From: Paramecium sonneborni
Taxonomy: Eukaryota; Ciliophora; Oligohymenophorea; Peniculida; Parameciidae
NCBI GenBank assembly: GCA_905182985.1
Contig: CAJJDN010000049.1
Coordinates: 124,001-188,000, forward strand
Reading direction: 5' to 3'
DNA: 64,000 nt
Positions 25,535-37,209 of this stretch are shown piece by piece. A program made the translations under genes and the position numbers. How positions within the stretch are numbered: position 1 is the first letter of the stretch; each line of letters opens with the position of its first letter. The notes under the pieces were generated by a model. It was not told the origin of the DNA and ran no database searches. It worked only from the letters and a program-made list of their open reading frames with translations.

Positions 25535-26473
25535 ATGCAATAGAAAAAGAGTCCAAAGTTTTTAAACAAGCTTTTTGATTTACTTGAAGTATATTATTAA
25601 TTTCTATGGTTTAGTCTGAGTAATATAGATTCTTGAGATGGAGTGATGATGGTAAATCTTTTGAGGTATCTGATATTAAGAAGTTGGAGAAATAAATACT
25701 TAAGGTATTTTATAAATAGAAATCCTTTGCAAGTTTTATTAGGTTAGTATAATTTATTATTTGTGATAGGCAATTAAATTTATATGGTTTTAAGAGATCA
25801 AAGATTAAAAGAAACATAAATTTATTTGCTCATCGATATTTTATTCAAGGAGATAAGTATGAATACCTATAATGAAGTAGAAAATAGTTGATAAATATCA
25901 TTAGTTAAAATAAATTGAAGGTTTTAGAAGAACTTAGCAATTAGGATAATAATCTGAAACACTAAATTTATGAGGCAGAGCATCAGTAATTGACTGAAAC
26001 CTTGAAAGATCTCTAAATTTAGTAAAAATAAATTCAAATGAAATTTAATGAGCAAATTCATTTATAGATGTAACTAAAACTTCGAATTATTTAAATGATG
26101 AATGTAATTTAATGATTTTAATGAATAGCAAATTAATACTCATGATATAACTATAAATATCAAGGCATAGCATTCTTATTAATTATTATGTAAAGTGATG
26201 TAATTGATACCAAATAATGAATAACATAAAGAAGAGTTAGCAATAATTCGAAGTATTTGTAAGGTGTTTAATGAATTTCATTTGGAATCAATATCATCAT
26301 ATTTAGGAAGTCCAAATGATAGATTAACCCCTTTACCATTCTATTTACAAGATTCAAGTGTATCTTTAGAATTTGGTAACAAATTAGGTTAAAACTAATT
26401 TTATGAATTGTTGCAAAATTAGGCAACTAAAATATTTCAACCATCTTAAGTAAAACAATAATTCATGATTTGA
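25535..26473 (+). CDS. Heat-shock-factor-type transcription factor, copy 2 (divergent)
   Basis: Four introns (26, 27, 21 and 25 nt) give 279 residues, the same length as copy 1. The DNA-binding domain starts almost at the N-terminus (FLNKLFDLLE), continues with RFLRWSDDGKSFEV and reaches SFASFIRQLNLYGFKRSK. A TGA inside GATAAGTATGAA... is removed by the 21-nt intron. A coiled-coil (about 110-165) and a tail without clear features follow. The intron that splits the arginine codon before QLN sits at the same site as in copy 1, which supports common origin. The linker after the domain is shorter than in copy 1. Confidence 0.88.
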
Positions 26474-26919
26474 TTATATATTTTTATTAATGTATGTGAA
26501 TTGTAGTATATTCTTCTTAAAAAATCTAATAAAAAGCCTAGATATTGAACTAAACTTAAATTAAGGAATATTGATAACATATTTTTAATAGTAGTTTAGT
26601 TGAAGTGATTGCATATATTAGAGAAATAGATATGATTTAGGAAATGGAAATCAATGTAAATAATTAAGTTGAATAAGATAGTTAGATAATAAAGGATTGA
26701 AGTATAAAAAGAATCCATTTAAAAGTTCAATAGCAAGTATTAAAGATGTAGAAGTATAGAAAATATATAGTTAAAAAGTAAGATAGCAGTAAAAGAAAGG
26801 AGAAATAATCAACAATTCATTATAGAAAATAAAAGTGTATATTAAAATAAATGAATAATAAAAATATATATATATATGAGAAAACTTTGGAAGATGTAAT
26901 TAAAATATAAAGAAGATAT
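26474..26919. other. Non-coding or decayed DNA
   Basis: Purine-rich DNA downstream of HSF copy 2. Broken frames with K/Q/N bias occur, possibly the eroded 5' part of the MORN pseudogene that follows. No intact gene was found. Confidence 0.4.
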
Positions 26920-27560
26920 TGAGAACATAAAATTTAGAAAAAAAATGAATAAGAAAGTATGAAAATGGTAATGAGAAATGTAAATATAGGGGAAAATAAA
27001 AATTATATGATAGAGAATTAAAAATACTCTGTCGAAGATATATGATTATTTAGAAAGCTGAGAATAATACGAATCCAGATAAGAAACAATTTATGAGTGG
27101 AAATTGAAGAGAAGGAATGGAGATTTAGATTGGCCTAATAAAGGAAAATATGAAGAAGAATGGAAAAATAAATAAGGAATATGAAAGTGGAATATTTTAT
27201 CATATATATAAATATATATTGGAGGGAGAATAAGATTAGTAAAAAAGTAAATGGAAAATGGATAGGAAAATTATAACTATTTTTTTTTGGTCGAAGTATA
27301 AGAGTGAATAGTTTACATAGTTATGGTAGAAAGATTTGGGATGATAGATATATATACATAGGATTTTATATTTTTAAGGGAAAAGAAATAAGTATGAGAC
27401 AAATATGAATGGAAAGATGTTTGATATTTGGATGAATAATGATAAAATGATAGTATAAATAATAAAGGATATCATTTTTAATATAATAGATGAGGTTAAT
27501 GAAGAATTGAAAAGTTGGCAGAGTAATATAAAAGTTAATATAAAAATGATAAAAAATATT
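26920..27560 (+). pseudogene. Decayed MORN-repeat gene
   Basis: Stretches of DNA still spell MORN-like pieces, for example GNW-REG, then DLDWPN..GKYE.EEWKN around 27090-27180, and LEGE, NGKWIGK and RKIWDDRYIYIGFY further on. Each piece is in a different frame, with TGA codons and indels between them, and no set of 20-35 nt introns restores one frame. MORN motifs (YEGxWxxGxxxGxG) form membrane-associated scaffolds. This looks like a relic of a gene similar in kind to the intact MORN gene at 39889-41016. Confidence 0.55.
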
Positions 27561-27776
27561 GGTATTGGAGAATGTGAAATTTGCAAAGAGGGTAAATAAG
27601 ATGGAGAGTAAATGATAATATTAAAAGTAGAGATATGTAGAAGGAAGGGAAGAAATAATGATGAATAGATAATTAGACATGAAATGTATATTAATGAATT
27701 AAAGAAATTTGTTATATATATACTTGAATTGTTTATCAAAAATTTGAAATCTTTTTTTAATTTAAATAAATAATAA

Positions 27777-28856
27777 ATGGGCAAAAAGGAAACAAAAGAT
27801 AAGAAGCCAGCACAATTCAAGTAATTATGTTGTTGCTAATTATAATAGAAAGATTTATGAATTGTTATCTAAATATACTTAAGTAATCATCGTTGGATTA
27901 GCAAATGTTGGATCTAAATAAGTGTAAGACATTAGAAGAATTTTGGCTAAGAGAAATGCCCTATTAGTTATTGGCAAAAATGTATTAAAAGTTTAGTATT
28001 TTAGACTCTCTTCAAAAAAGTATTAGCTACAAGAGTTTAAGAATTACCAAAAGAACATGAATATTATGATGAATTGTCTAAATTTGGTAATGCAATTAAA
28101 GAGTTGGATGCCTTAAAGAACTCTGTTGCAGGCAAAGTAGGATTCATATTCACAGATACACCAGTCTTTGATCTTAAACCAGTCATTGAAGAGAACAAAG
28201 TTGAAACTCCAGCTAGAGTTGGTGCTGTTGCTCCTATTGATGTTGTTATTCCACCTGGACCAACTGGTATGGATCCAGCTTCTATTCAATTCTTCCATGC
28301 ACTCTAAATCCCTACCAAAATTGAAAAAGGTTAAATCCAAATCACTAAAGACTTTGTTGTCTTGAAATCTGGATAAAAAGTTGGTTAATCATAAGCTGTC
28401 TTATTATAAAAATTAGGCAAAAAACCATTCTTATATGGGTATCTATTAATATTATTTTTTATAATAGAATGGAAGTTCTTGCTTGCTATGATAATGGATC
28501 TATCTTAAATAAATAATAAGTATCTGTTAACTTGAATGATATTGTTACCAAATTCTAATAAAATGTTAAAAATGTATCTGCTATTTCATTAGCAAATGGT
28601 ATTCTATTTTTATATATTCTTCTTAGGTTGGGTTAATGAAGCTTCAGCTCCATATTTATTAGCTAATGCATTCAAAGATTTAGCTGCTATTGGTTTATAA
28701 TCAGGATTCATCTTTGATTAAATCAAATAATCTAATGCTCCAACCACTGCTGCACCAGTTTAAGCTAAAGCTGAAGAAAAACCAGCTGCTCAATAAGCAC
28801 CAGCTAAAGTTGAAGAACCTGAAGAAGATGTCGATATGGGAGGTTTATTCGATTGA
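27777..28856 (+). CDS. RPLP0: Large-subunit ribosomal stalk protein P0
   Basis: Four introns (27821-27848, 27982-28004, 28439-28467, 28599-28626) give 323 residues, the normal length of uL10/P0. P0 is the stalk base that binds 28S rRNA and P1/P2 dimers and recruits elongation factors. The N-terminus KKIYELLSKY..VIIVGLANVGSKQVQ and the rRNA-binding region IRRILAKRNALLVIGKNT are visible. So are FTDTP, PPGPTGMDP and the C-terminal stalk with an Ala/Pro/Lys hinge ending EEDVDMGGLFD. The tail ends at TGA, which fixes TGA as a genuine stop in this genome. It is a housekeeping gene, and the least AT-rich stretch of the neighbourhood appears to lie inside it. Confidence 0.98.
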
Positions 28857-29571
28857 TCATGAAACAAAAGTATATTAATAATACATACACATAAATAAAC
28901 AAACAATCTATGTACTTTAATAATTTATTTTATCTAATCTTATTTTTTGTTTATTTATAAATTATATGATCTTATATTTTTAGTTATCTCAATTTTTATT
29001 ACTTTTTTAATCTATTAATCAATCAAAAATTTTATTCATTTATTATTGTATTCTCAATTTTATAACTTTATGATCACCATTCTTAAATTATTTGTTAAAT
29101 ATATATCATTTTTAAATAATAGTAATCTTTAAACAAAAAGATTAAGAATTTAAGATTTAAATTTATATTAAAAAATTTAAACAATTCTTTATGATTTTAA
29201 TAACTTTTCAATAAATTTTCATGCAGCTAACAAATAAATAATGATTAAATGATCATTATTTAGAGTTTTAATAGTTAAAATTCATTTAGATTTTAATTAA
29301 AAAAATAAATGCTTTTTTTAACTTATCATTAACTTAACAATATTGATGTTTAAAAAATAATTTGAGAATTATGTATGCTTTAAGTTTGTTTAACATTTTT
29401 TTAGAGATATTTTTATGTTGAATTTTATTTTCGATTTTATAACAAAATGAATTAGATGCTCTCTTAGATTTTAATTGATATTGATTTTAAATTAAGTTAT
29501 TTAATGCATATTGTTTAGGATAAAACGAAATTTTCTAAAAGTTTATAAAATAAATTACCATTTATATAAAA
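28857..29571. other. Long intergenic stretch
   Basis: About 715 bp between RPLP0 and the PX gene. Very AT-rich, with poly-T and poly-A runs. No open frame with recognisable features and no obvious RNA gene. It should hold the RPLP0 3' end and the PX promoter. Confidence 0.4.
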
Positions 29572-29964
29572 ATGTACTCAATATCAATCTCAAACTTCTT
29601 TTTTAACAAATCGAATGTAGAATACATACTAAAGTAAGACTTTTTTATATTAATAATTAGATTTGAGTGCAGTGGTGAAACATTTTTATCAAAATATCGT
29701 TATTCTTAATTAAAAACTCTAGATGATTAATTAGGTAAAACAAAAGCAGAAAAACCATAATTTCCAAAACGATCTTTATTTGGGAAAACTAATTAGAATC
29801 TATCTCGAGTTTAAAATAGATAAATAAAATTGAATAAATATTTTGAATAATTATGCTTGATAAGTTAAACAATGAGTTGTTGTATAATATAAGATTTTAT
29901 CAGAGAAGCAAAAAGGAATATCTTTGATACATAGGATTGTGAAACTTTGCAAATTCAACTATGA
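29572..29964 (+). CDS. Small PX-domain (phosphoinositide-binding) protein
   Basis: With one 27-nt intron (starting after EYILK) the protein is 121 residues. Nearly all of it is a PX domain: YILKFECSGETFLSKYRYSQL gives the first strands and the R(R/Y)YS motif that contacts PI3P, followed by LDDQLGKTK, a proline-containing loop (KPQFPKRSLFG) and NLSRVQNRQIKLNKYF, the family's helix. PX proteins bind PI3P on endosomes. As no other domain is present it may act as a membrane adaptor. In-frame reading through the intron would also be open, so intron removal is inferred from the family alignment. Confidence 0.85.
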
Positions 29965-30021
29965 AAAACAGTGATCATATATAATATTAGTTGTTTATAA
30001 AATAAGAATGAATAAATGGAT

Positions 30022-30947
30022 TCATGATGGGTTTTAATAATCTGCCAATTCAATTTCACTTCTTTCATCATAGAAATTAACTATATTTCTTTGTATTTCC
30101 CAATTATGATTATTTAAATACTTTTTATTCTTATGATAAAACACATAATAAATTCCTAGACATGGTAATTAATATGAGAAAATAATGACAGCATTTTAAA
30201 TAAGAATTTAAGTAATATTAGTTTTTTGGAGACAGATTGTAGGGTTTAATTGATCAAAACGAGTGTAATCATACAATAGCATAGCAATAGATGAATTGAT
30301 GCTACATAAAATAAAGACAATGACTTAAACTTTCCTATTTTATAATTCATCCATCATAATTTTATGTAAACCATCAAAAATATGTTAATTACTTGAATCT
30401 TAACAATATTTAGAGATTTAAATTAAGATATTGAGTCCGAAATATAATTAAATGACATTAGTAAGAAGAAGTAATCCAGATAGGATCATCCATATTTATT
30501 GATCACATTAAAAATGTGATTTAAAACCTTCCAAAAATATAATGACACACCATATTGATAGAAGAATAAATGAGAGGAGCTTTGAAAATTTATCTACAAT
30601 TTTCTGGTAAGCTATATACTATTGATAGTTACTAAGCACTATTCATTATCATTATCTAATTTGATTAAACAATTTAATAACATTAAGTCTTAGAGCATTC
30701 TGAATATGCGTAATCCACTTAGGAATATTGTATACTATTAAATTAAGAAAGCGAATAATAATAACTCTAAATTTCAAAATTTAGTACATTGAAATGCAGC
30801 AAAAAAGAATATAAGTTTATCAGTAGAATCTAATATATCATTGACATCTTTCATAATCTTTCTAAAAGCCATAGTCATTAAGATCAATAAAATAAGAGAT
30901 GTTGTAATCAATAGAATCTAGGATAAAAGAGAGTATAAATTTTCCAT
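30022..30947 (-). CDS. Multi-pass membrane protein, unknown
   Basis: A hydrophobic protein of about 295 residues with roughly six to seven transmembrane helices: an N-terminal helix (ILLITTSLILLILMTMAF), further helices such as LSFILLSIWCVIIFLE and ILSGLLLLTNVI, then helices in the C-terminal half (VIVFILCSINSSIAMLL; AVIIFSYQLPCLGIYYVF), and a polar tail ending ELADYQNPS. One 21-nt intron lies near 30770. The frame also changes near 30650 without a normal-sized intron, which suggests a single-base error or mutation. Helix number would allow a receptor-like topology, but no family motif was found. Confidence 0.6.
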
Positions 30948-31034
30948 TAAAAAAATATAATTATTAATTATTGATAAATGAATTTTAATATTAATAAATG
31001 ATTTATATAAATCATTTAATTGAATGTCAAATTC

Positions 31035-34000
31035 TCAAATAGATGTGCATCTAGCCCACCAATTCGGCATATTTGGTGTGGTTTATGGAACATTTCTAAC
31101 CATATATTTTCTAGCTTCATTCCAAATTTACATTAATAGACCAAAAGGCAATGTTAGCATTTAATGTTGGAAAATAATATCTCTAGTTTAAAGGGCAGAA
31201 TTAAGACTAGTAATTTAAGTCAAAGAAATAACCAAGACTATCAAAGTCATAAATCCAAAATGCATAAACACATTGTTAAATTCTTAGAAGATTCCTGCAG
31301 ATTTATGAGTTTTTAGAGATTGATAATTACACATTTATGTATAAGCAAGGCCAACAAAATAGGCAGTTTAAGCATATTATAAAGCTTCAGTCGAATAACA
31401 TACTGGCTTATTACTTATGGGTGATATTTGGTTAATATTGCATTCACCCCAAACAACACTTAATTCCCATTTATTAGTTTCAGTATTGCATTGAATATAA
31501 TACATTCTCAAATCTATATCGTTATTTTTTGAGAATAACCAATCAATTGATTCAAACTTACTTTCATCATCAGATGTACAAAGTAATCCAAAGGTTTGTG
31601 GTTACTATGAAATTCGATCATTATAAAGATTTTTGAGATTTGAATTTCCATAGAAAGGATCAAGTGGATCATATATATCACTGGATAATGGTATGATTCC
31701 ATTTTTATTGAGGATTCCAAATAGAGAATCTGAAGGAAAACCAAAATCATAGAAAACAAGAAAGTAAGCTAAGAAACATCCACAAAGTTAAATGAATCCA
31801 TGTTAAGCATAAGCAAATACAATGCTTTTAGGAGTGATTAAATTTTCTTCTTTATTTCTAGGTCTTCTTGTCATAATATCTAATTCTGCTGGTTCATAAA
31901 CAAAGGCAGTACTGGGAATAATACCAGTGCCTACATCAATACATAAAATTAGTACTGTTGTTAAAGGTAATGGGATATTAAAAATAAAGTAGGAAAATAT
32001 TGGAATGACTTAAACAATGTTACCAGTTAAAACAAATACAATAGTCTTTTTTAGATTATCTATAATTTTTCTACCTTCTTCTATACCAATAACAATATTA
32101 GAGAAATCATCATTAAGTAATATCATATCTGCAGCATCTTTAGCAACATCTGATCCAGTTATACCCATAGAGATACCAATATCAGCCTTTTTAATAGCTG
32201 GAGAGTCATTAACTCCATCTCCAGTTACAGCAACAATATGTCCTTTCTTTTAACAACCATCAACAATAATTAATTTTTAAGCTGGACTTGTTCTTGCAAA
32301 TACAATTTAAGATTTACTAAGCCATTCTTATAATTATCTACCTTATTCAGATTCTGGTTTCCCTTCATCATCTATCATCATTTTTGTTAATGAATCTCCA
32401 TGTATTACTATTGCATTTGATCGATGAAATGCTTCTTCAAAACTTATTCCTTCCTCTTCTGATATTTCATTAACTGTTTTCTCTGTTATTATATTACATT
32501 ATTTAGCTATTGATGCTGCTGTTACAGGTTGATCACCAGTAACCATTATTACTTATACACCTGCTGTTTTACATTTTATTACTGAATCTGGTACTGAATC
32601 TTTTGGAGGATCAATTAATGAAAACAAACCTAAAAATTATTATTTATTCCAAGGAAAATTCATTTTATCTAAATTGAATGGATATCCTTTAGGGTATGCT
32701 GTTTTTGGTAAATGTACTTTAGCAAATCCCAAAACTCTTTCTCCATTTTTGCCAAATAATTTATTTATAGATTTAAATGCCTTTTCCCAATTTTAATCTT
32801 TTTATTCTTCATTTCCATCATTATTTACAGTTGTACATAATTCCCATATTCTTTCAGGTGCACCTTTTGACATCAAACAATAAAATGATTCCTCTGTTTC
32901 ATATTCAAGAATTACAAATGCATATTTATTATTTGAATTAAATGGCATTCTTGCATTTTTACCATCTACATCTGTTGCTAATTTCTTACTATTTCTTGTC
33001 TCTTATATATCTTTTATTGGTTATAAAAATTTAATTAATGCACTCTCTGATGCATCACCTATAGTAGGTCTTTCTAACCAACTCATTGATTAATACTTAA
33101 TTTCCCAATCATTTACTGCTAATTTAATTTTCTATTCTTTCTATTATTAATTTAATATTTTATCATTCTAAATCTTCATTCTAATTTCTTAAGGTAATGA
33201 TGCATCAAAAACAGCTTCTGAACAAAATGATGCACATTCAAATAAAGCCTAAAATCCTACATTTTATAAATCATATTCATAATTGTATTTCTTACCAAAT
33301 TTTTAATAATTTAATCCTTTAACCTTTTTATTATTGTACCATAAATGCTCAACTGTCATTTTATTTTAAGTCAAAGTACCAGTCTTATCAGAACAAATGC
33401 ATGATGTTGATCCCAAAGTTTCAACACATTCTAAATTTTTAACCAACACTTTCTTTTAAGCTAATCTTTTTGCTGTCAAACTCAAAGCTACTGTCACTGT
33501 TGCAATTAAACCTTCTGGAACAAATCCAACTGCTATACCCATCATTAAAATCACATTTTGTAATGCTGGATAACCATATGACATTCCTAATATAAAAAAA
33601 ACACTTCCACATAATAATGCAATAGTTGCAATCATTTTTACAAACTAATTGATTTATTTTCTTAAAACAGACTCTTCTTCTCCAGATGACTAAGCCAATC
33701 CTGCAATTTGTCCAATAACTGTATTATCACCAGTAAATAATACTATTCCTCTTCCATTACCCTTTTAATTATATTCTATTTCTATACCTCTTTACATAAA
33801 GTACCAAAAAATACAAGATTCTTTGTTTCTAAAGGATTTTCTGGATGACTACAATCAGGAATTCTTTATAATAATAATGTTTCTCCTGTTAAACTTGAAT
33901 TATCTACTTTCATTCCATTGCTCTCTATTATTCTGATATCTGCTGGTATCCTCTTACCAAATTCTACTACAACTAAATCACCTGGAACTAAATTTTCAGC

Positions 34001-34602
34001 TGGAATTTTCATCTATTTTCCATTTCTAATAACCTATGTTTCTGGTGGTATAAAGTTTTTAAATGCTTCCATTAATGCAGCAGATTTTTGATTTTAAAAA
34101 TATGCCATTATTCCTGTAACTGTTACTACAAATCCAAGTACTATTGCTAAATATAAATTTGAAAGATCTTCTGGTGTTAATCCAAATGCTAGAAATGATA
34201 AAGCTGATCCTGTCCACATCATGCATGCAAATATTGAAGTTAATTCTTATAGTAATCTCAAATACCTTATTTATATATATCACAATACCAAGGTATTTGT
34301 TTTTTTTCTGTCATTTAGTTTTTTCCATGTATTCCTAACCTATTTATAGCCTCTTATTGATCAAGTCCATTTACAATATTTGTTTGCATCTTATTTTCCA
34401 GCTCGTGCAATGCAATTCTATGTTCATCCTTTGAATTTATTTAAATATTTACCATCGATTTAAACTTTTCCTATTTTCCAGAAGACCCAGGCTTTTTTTC
34501 TAATTTTGGCACCCCTTTCATTCTCCCGTATATTTCCTCTCTTCTTTGTTTCAATTCCTTAGCAATTTCATCAAATTATCTTTTGGCAACAATCAACTCC
34601 AT
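31035..34602 (-). CDS. P-type ATPase of the Na,K/H,K type (IIC)
   Basis: About 1,170 residues. The phosphorylation site [16 protein letters not shown] (LIDPPKDS), the hinge [16 protein letters not shown] and the actuator loop NSSLTGET are present, the last with T where most pumps have TGES. The segment [31 protein letters not shown] and a C-terminus ending in WW-aromatic residues match Na,K-ATPase alpha subunits more than Ca or fungal ENA pumps. Ten helices are expected: two before and two after the actuator domain, six at the end. It would exchange monovalent cations across the plasma membrane. A 20-nt intron near 34260 precedes [19 protein letters not shown]. No beta-subunit gene is nearby. 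Some introns remain unassigned. Confidence 0.92.
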
Positions 34603-35147
34603 CTCTTATCTAAATTATTATTGTGATATTTACTATGCTTAAGTGAACATCGTCACTATTTAAGATGCAGATCTGCTCCAAGCTTTTTTCATTAATTTAT
34701 TAACGAAATATCAAAATCAATCAATAGAAGGATTTAATGTGCAACTTCACTAAAAATAGTAATAAAAATCATCAGAAATATTATAATAATCAAGGATTAA
34801 TAAAAAATAAGAATTTCTCTTTTTCATTTCATTGATTAATTATTATATTGACTAATGCAATATTAAATTTAAGATTTTACCACTTTTAATTAACATAACA
34901 TTTGATGAACAAAAAATCTAACAAATTATGTTTAATTATTTTATTTGAATAAATTTTCTCTCATAGCAAATTCAAACTCTTTCTTCTACTAAATTAAAAG
35001 TTTTTTTCTAATAAATAAAAATTTATATCATTTATTACTTTGACCTCTTATAAGTGATTAATTAATAATCAAATGAAAAGTTCATCAGGATCAAATAAAC
35101 TAATAAATAGTAAAAGAACCTGAACATCTTTAACAATTAATTAAGAT
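34603..35147. promoter_or_regulatory. Divergent intergenic region
   Basis: 545 bp between the P-type ATPase (-) and a small gene (+). AT-rich; no motif or gene recognised. Confidence 0.35.
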
Positions 35148-35610
35148 ATGACATTGTCAGCTAATCATACTAAAAAATCATCAATTTAGGCTATAGAATA
35201 GAATAAACATGAAATTATCTAACATTAAGATAAAATATATTTTTCAACTCGATAAGTTTCTCCAAAAACATAGGTTGGGTGAAACTTAATTGAAATCTAT
35301 AGTGAATAGTACATCTTAAAAAATGTTAAAAACTACATAGAAAGATTTTCAAGAGACCAACTAAATAAAAGATGGAGATATATATGAGAAGATATCTCCA
35401 AAAGTAATATTTAAAGATGATAAAATCAATGTTTATTTTGTTAAGGAAATCAAAAAATTCACTCAACAAAATGAAACAAGAACATAGACCCAAGAATAAG
35501 GTGTGAGAAAGTAAACAATACAAGAAGTAACTAACTCAAGAGTTTCAATCAAAGGACCAATAGGAGGAGAATAAAACTAAATATAACCAGAATTTCTTAG
35601 GGTATTTTGA
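35148..35610 (+). CDS. Small hydrophilic hypothetical protein
   Basis: Starting at ATG 35148 and removing a 31-nt intron (35279-35309) gives 143 residues (MTLSANHTKKSSIQAIEQ...). An alternative without intron starts at ATG 35209 and is 133 residues. Both share the C-terminal 95 residues, rich in K, Q, T and ending EFLRVF. It is charged, without helices crossing membranes, and no family was recognised. It ends 74 bp from the opposing LC8-like gene. Confidence 0.55.
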
Positions 35611-35684
35611 GCGACCCTAAACACTTATTTATAGTTTAAATAAAAAGATAAAAGTAGAAAAAGTTGAAAACCTAAATACAAGTG

Positions 35685-37209
35685 TCAAGTCTTCTTTGTG
35701 TAAATTATTGAAATTATATCAATGACTATATTCATTTACTTATCATTAATACTGTATATCTGATACCTTTTTTGGCCACACAAATAAGATTATTATTAAC
35801 ATAAGGAACTCGACTATTAAAGTCGTAACTTAAGATATCTAAGAAAAAACTACCCACAAATCACAGCCCATTTTCCAGAATGTTTTGATTCCACACATTC
35901 AGATATGTATTCAACCTGAGCAGATAGGTTTTTCTACATTTATTATGCATTTTAAATTCTCTAATTTTAAATAAAGATTACATTCCCAAAATTGAATCAA
36001 AAACAGCTTAGTTCATTCCTTAGTCTCTTTATATAATTTCAAATTCTGAATCACCCTAAGTTCTAACAATTTCTATTTAATCATTTTAATAGCTAAGTCT
36101 TAATAACTGTGATAAATAATAAGTTCCACAACTTGTAAATTATTTTCCTATTGTTACTCTCCAACAGCCACCATATTTTTCATCCAAATAATCAGAGATA
36201 TATTTTGATCGATCATATTAGTTATTAAATCTATCATAAGCAGCCTTTACAATATTTGATATTTCAAACTCCTATTTAGCATCTATGCCTGAATCCACCT
36301 TTATGATCTAAAACATTTATTTTGAATTATATAATAGTTAAATTAGAAAAATTAATTTTGAAAGAATATCAATTATTAGGTTGATGATTATTGCTAAAAA
36401 GAGGTACTTCTTTATTTCCTTCTTCCATTTAATTCTGTGTTCTAATTAAATTTATTTAATATAAAATACTAGACAGACTAGGTCTTTTTATGTCCATGTC
36501 TTGTAGATTTTTCTTAACTAATCGGTTTAGGATGAAAATTGCTTCTTTGACTTTTCAAAAAATTATCTCTAAAAGTGCTTGAAAACATTGAATGATCTGT
36601 ATGTTATTATTTTTAAGCAGGCATCTATCTTTTTCTTTATCGAGAATCATAAAAGTCATTCTTTGTTTCAGGCATTGATTTTTTTTCTTCCTCTTTCTTC
36701 AACAATTATATCTAAGCTGGAATATTTTTTGTTTTCTTGAAAAAAATTAGATTTGCTTTGAATTACGATTTTACAGATTTCTCACAAAACTTCAGTTATA
36801 TATTTTACATTAGGTAATCAGAAGAATGATTTTTTATTTGCTAATTATTTTTTGTTTGTTCCTTCTTTCTTCTTTTTGTTTAATAATCACTTCTTAAATA
36901 ATGTCTACCTTATCCAAGCAATTTTACGGCTTTTGGATCTAATTAAACTTCTGGAAGTTTATTGATATTTTTAACAGAACTTGAATAAGATAATTTCCCA
37001 GTTGTATACATAAGTTACTAAGTCTTTGTTTCTGATTCTTCTCCATAAGGTTTGAATATCTTTGAATGGATTGGCTGTTTTATTGTTTCATTTTTATATT
37101 TTAGTAATGATGTCAAACTCCTATCAGCGTATTTAGGTAGATAGCCTTTTGAAGGTTTATGAGCAAATGGTGATGAAAAAATGTCATATTTAAGTAGTCT
37201 TACATCCAT
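35685..37209 (-). CDS. Protein with two C-terminal dynein-light-chain (LC8)-like domains
   Basis: Two introns (26 nt starting GTTTTAG, and 23 nt) join what look like separate frames into 491 residues. The first 300 residues are basic and probably disordered, starting MDVRLLKYDIFSSPFAHKP. Two related domains follow. In the first, IVKAAYDRFNNQYDRSKYISDYL leads to GGCWRVTIGKQF. In the second, NAQQMQKNLSAQVEYISECV leads to GKWAVICGQFF. This helix-helix-W-x-V-I-x-G-x-x-F order is that of LC8 (CIVGRNFGSY), the hub that dimerises and binds dynein intermediate chains and many partners. Key LC8 motif residues are only partly kept. Its 5' part is duplicated at 38215-38457 by the assembly. Confidence 0.65.

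Noticed and set aside
25870..25880. In-frame TGA in HSF copy 2, at first taken as a nonsense mutation
   Set aside because: A 21-nt GTATGA...GAAG intron removes it and keeps frame, leading straight into the coiled-coil.
27374..27820. Minus-strand open frame of 148 codons rich in Ile, Leu, Phe and Ser
   Set aside because: It is antisense to purine-rich decayed MORN sequence and overlaps the RPLP0 start. Such frames arise by chance from A/G-rich DNA.
27777..28856. Idea that TGA is generally read as tryptophan here
   Set aside because: RPLP0 ends at TGA exactly after the universal GLFD tail, and most other families end at TGA at the expected length. In-frame TGAs are exceptions to be explained singly.
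36300..36450. A separate gene starting at ATG 36316 in front of the LC8-like domains
   Set aside because: The frame from 37209 stays open through this region and a 26-nt intron joins it in phase, so one longer gene explains the data better.
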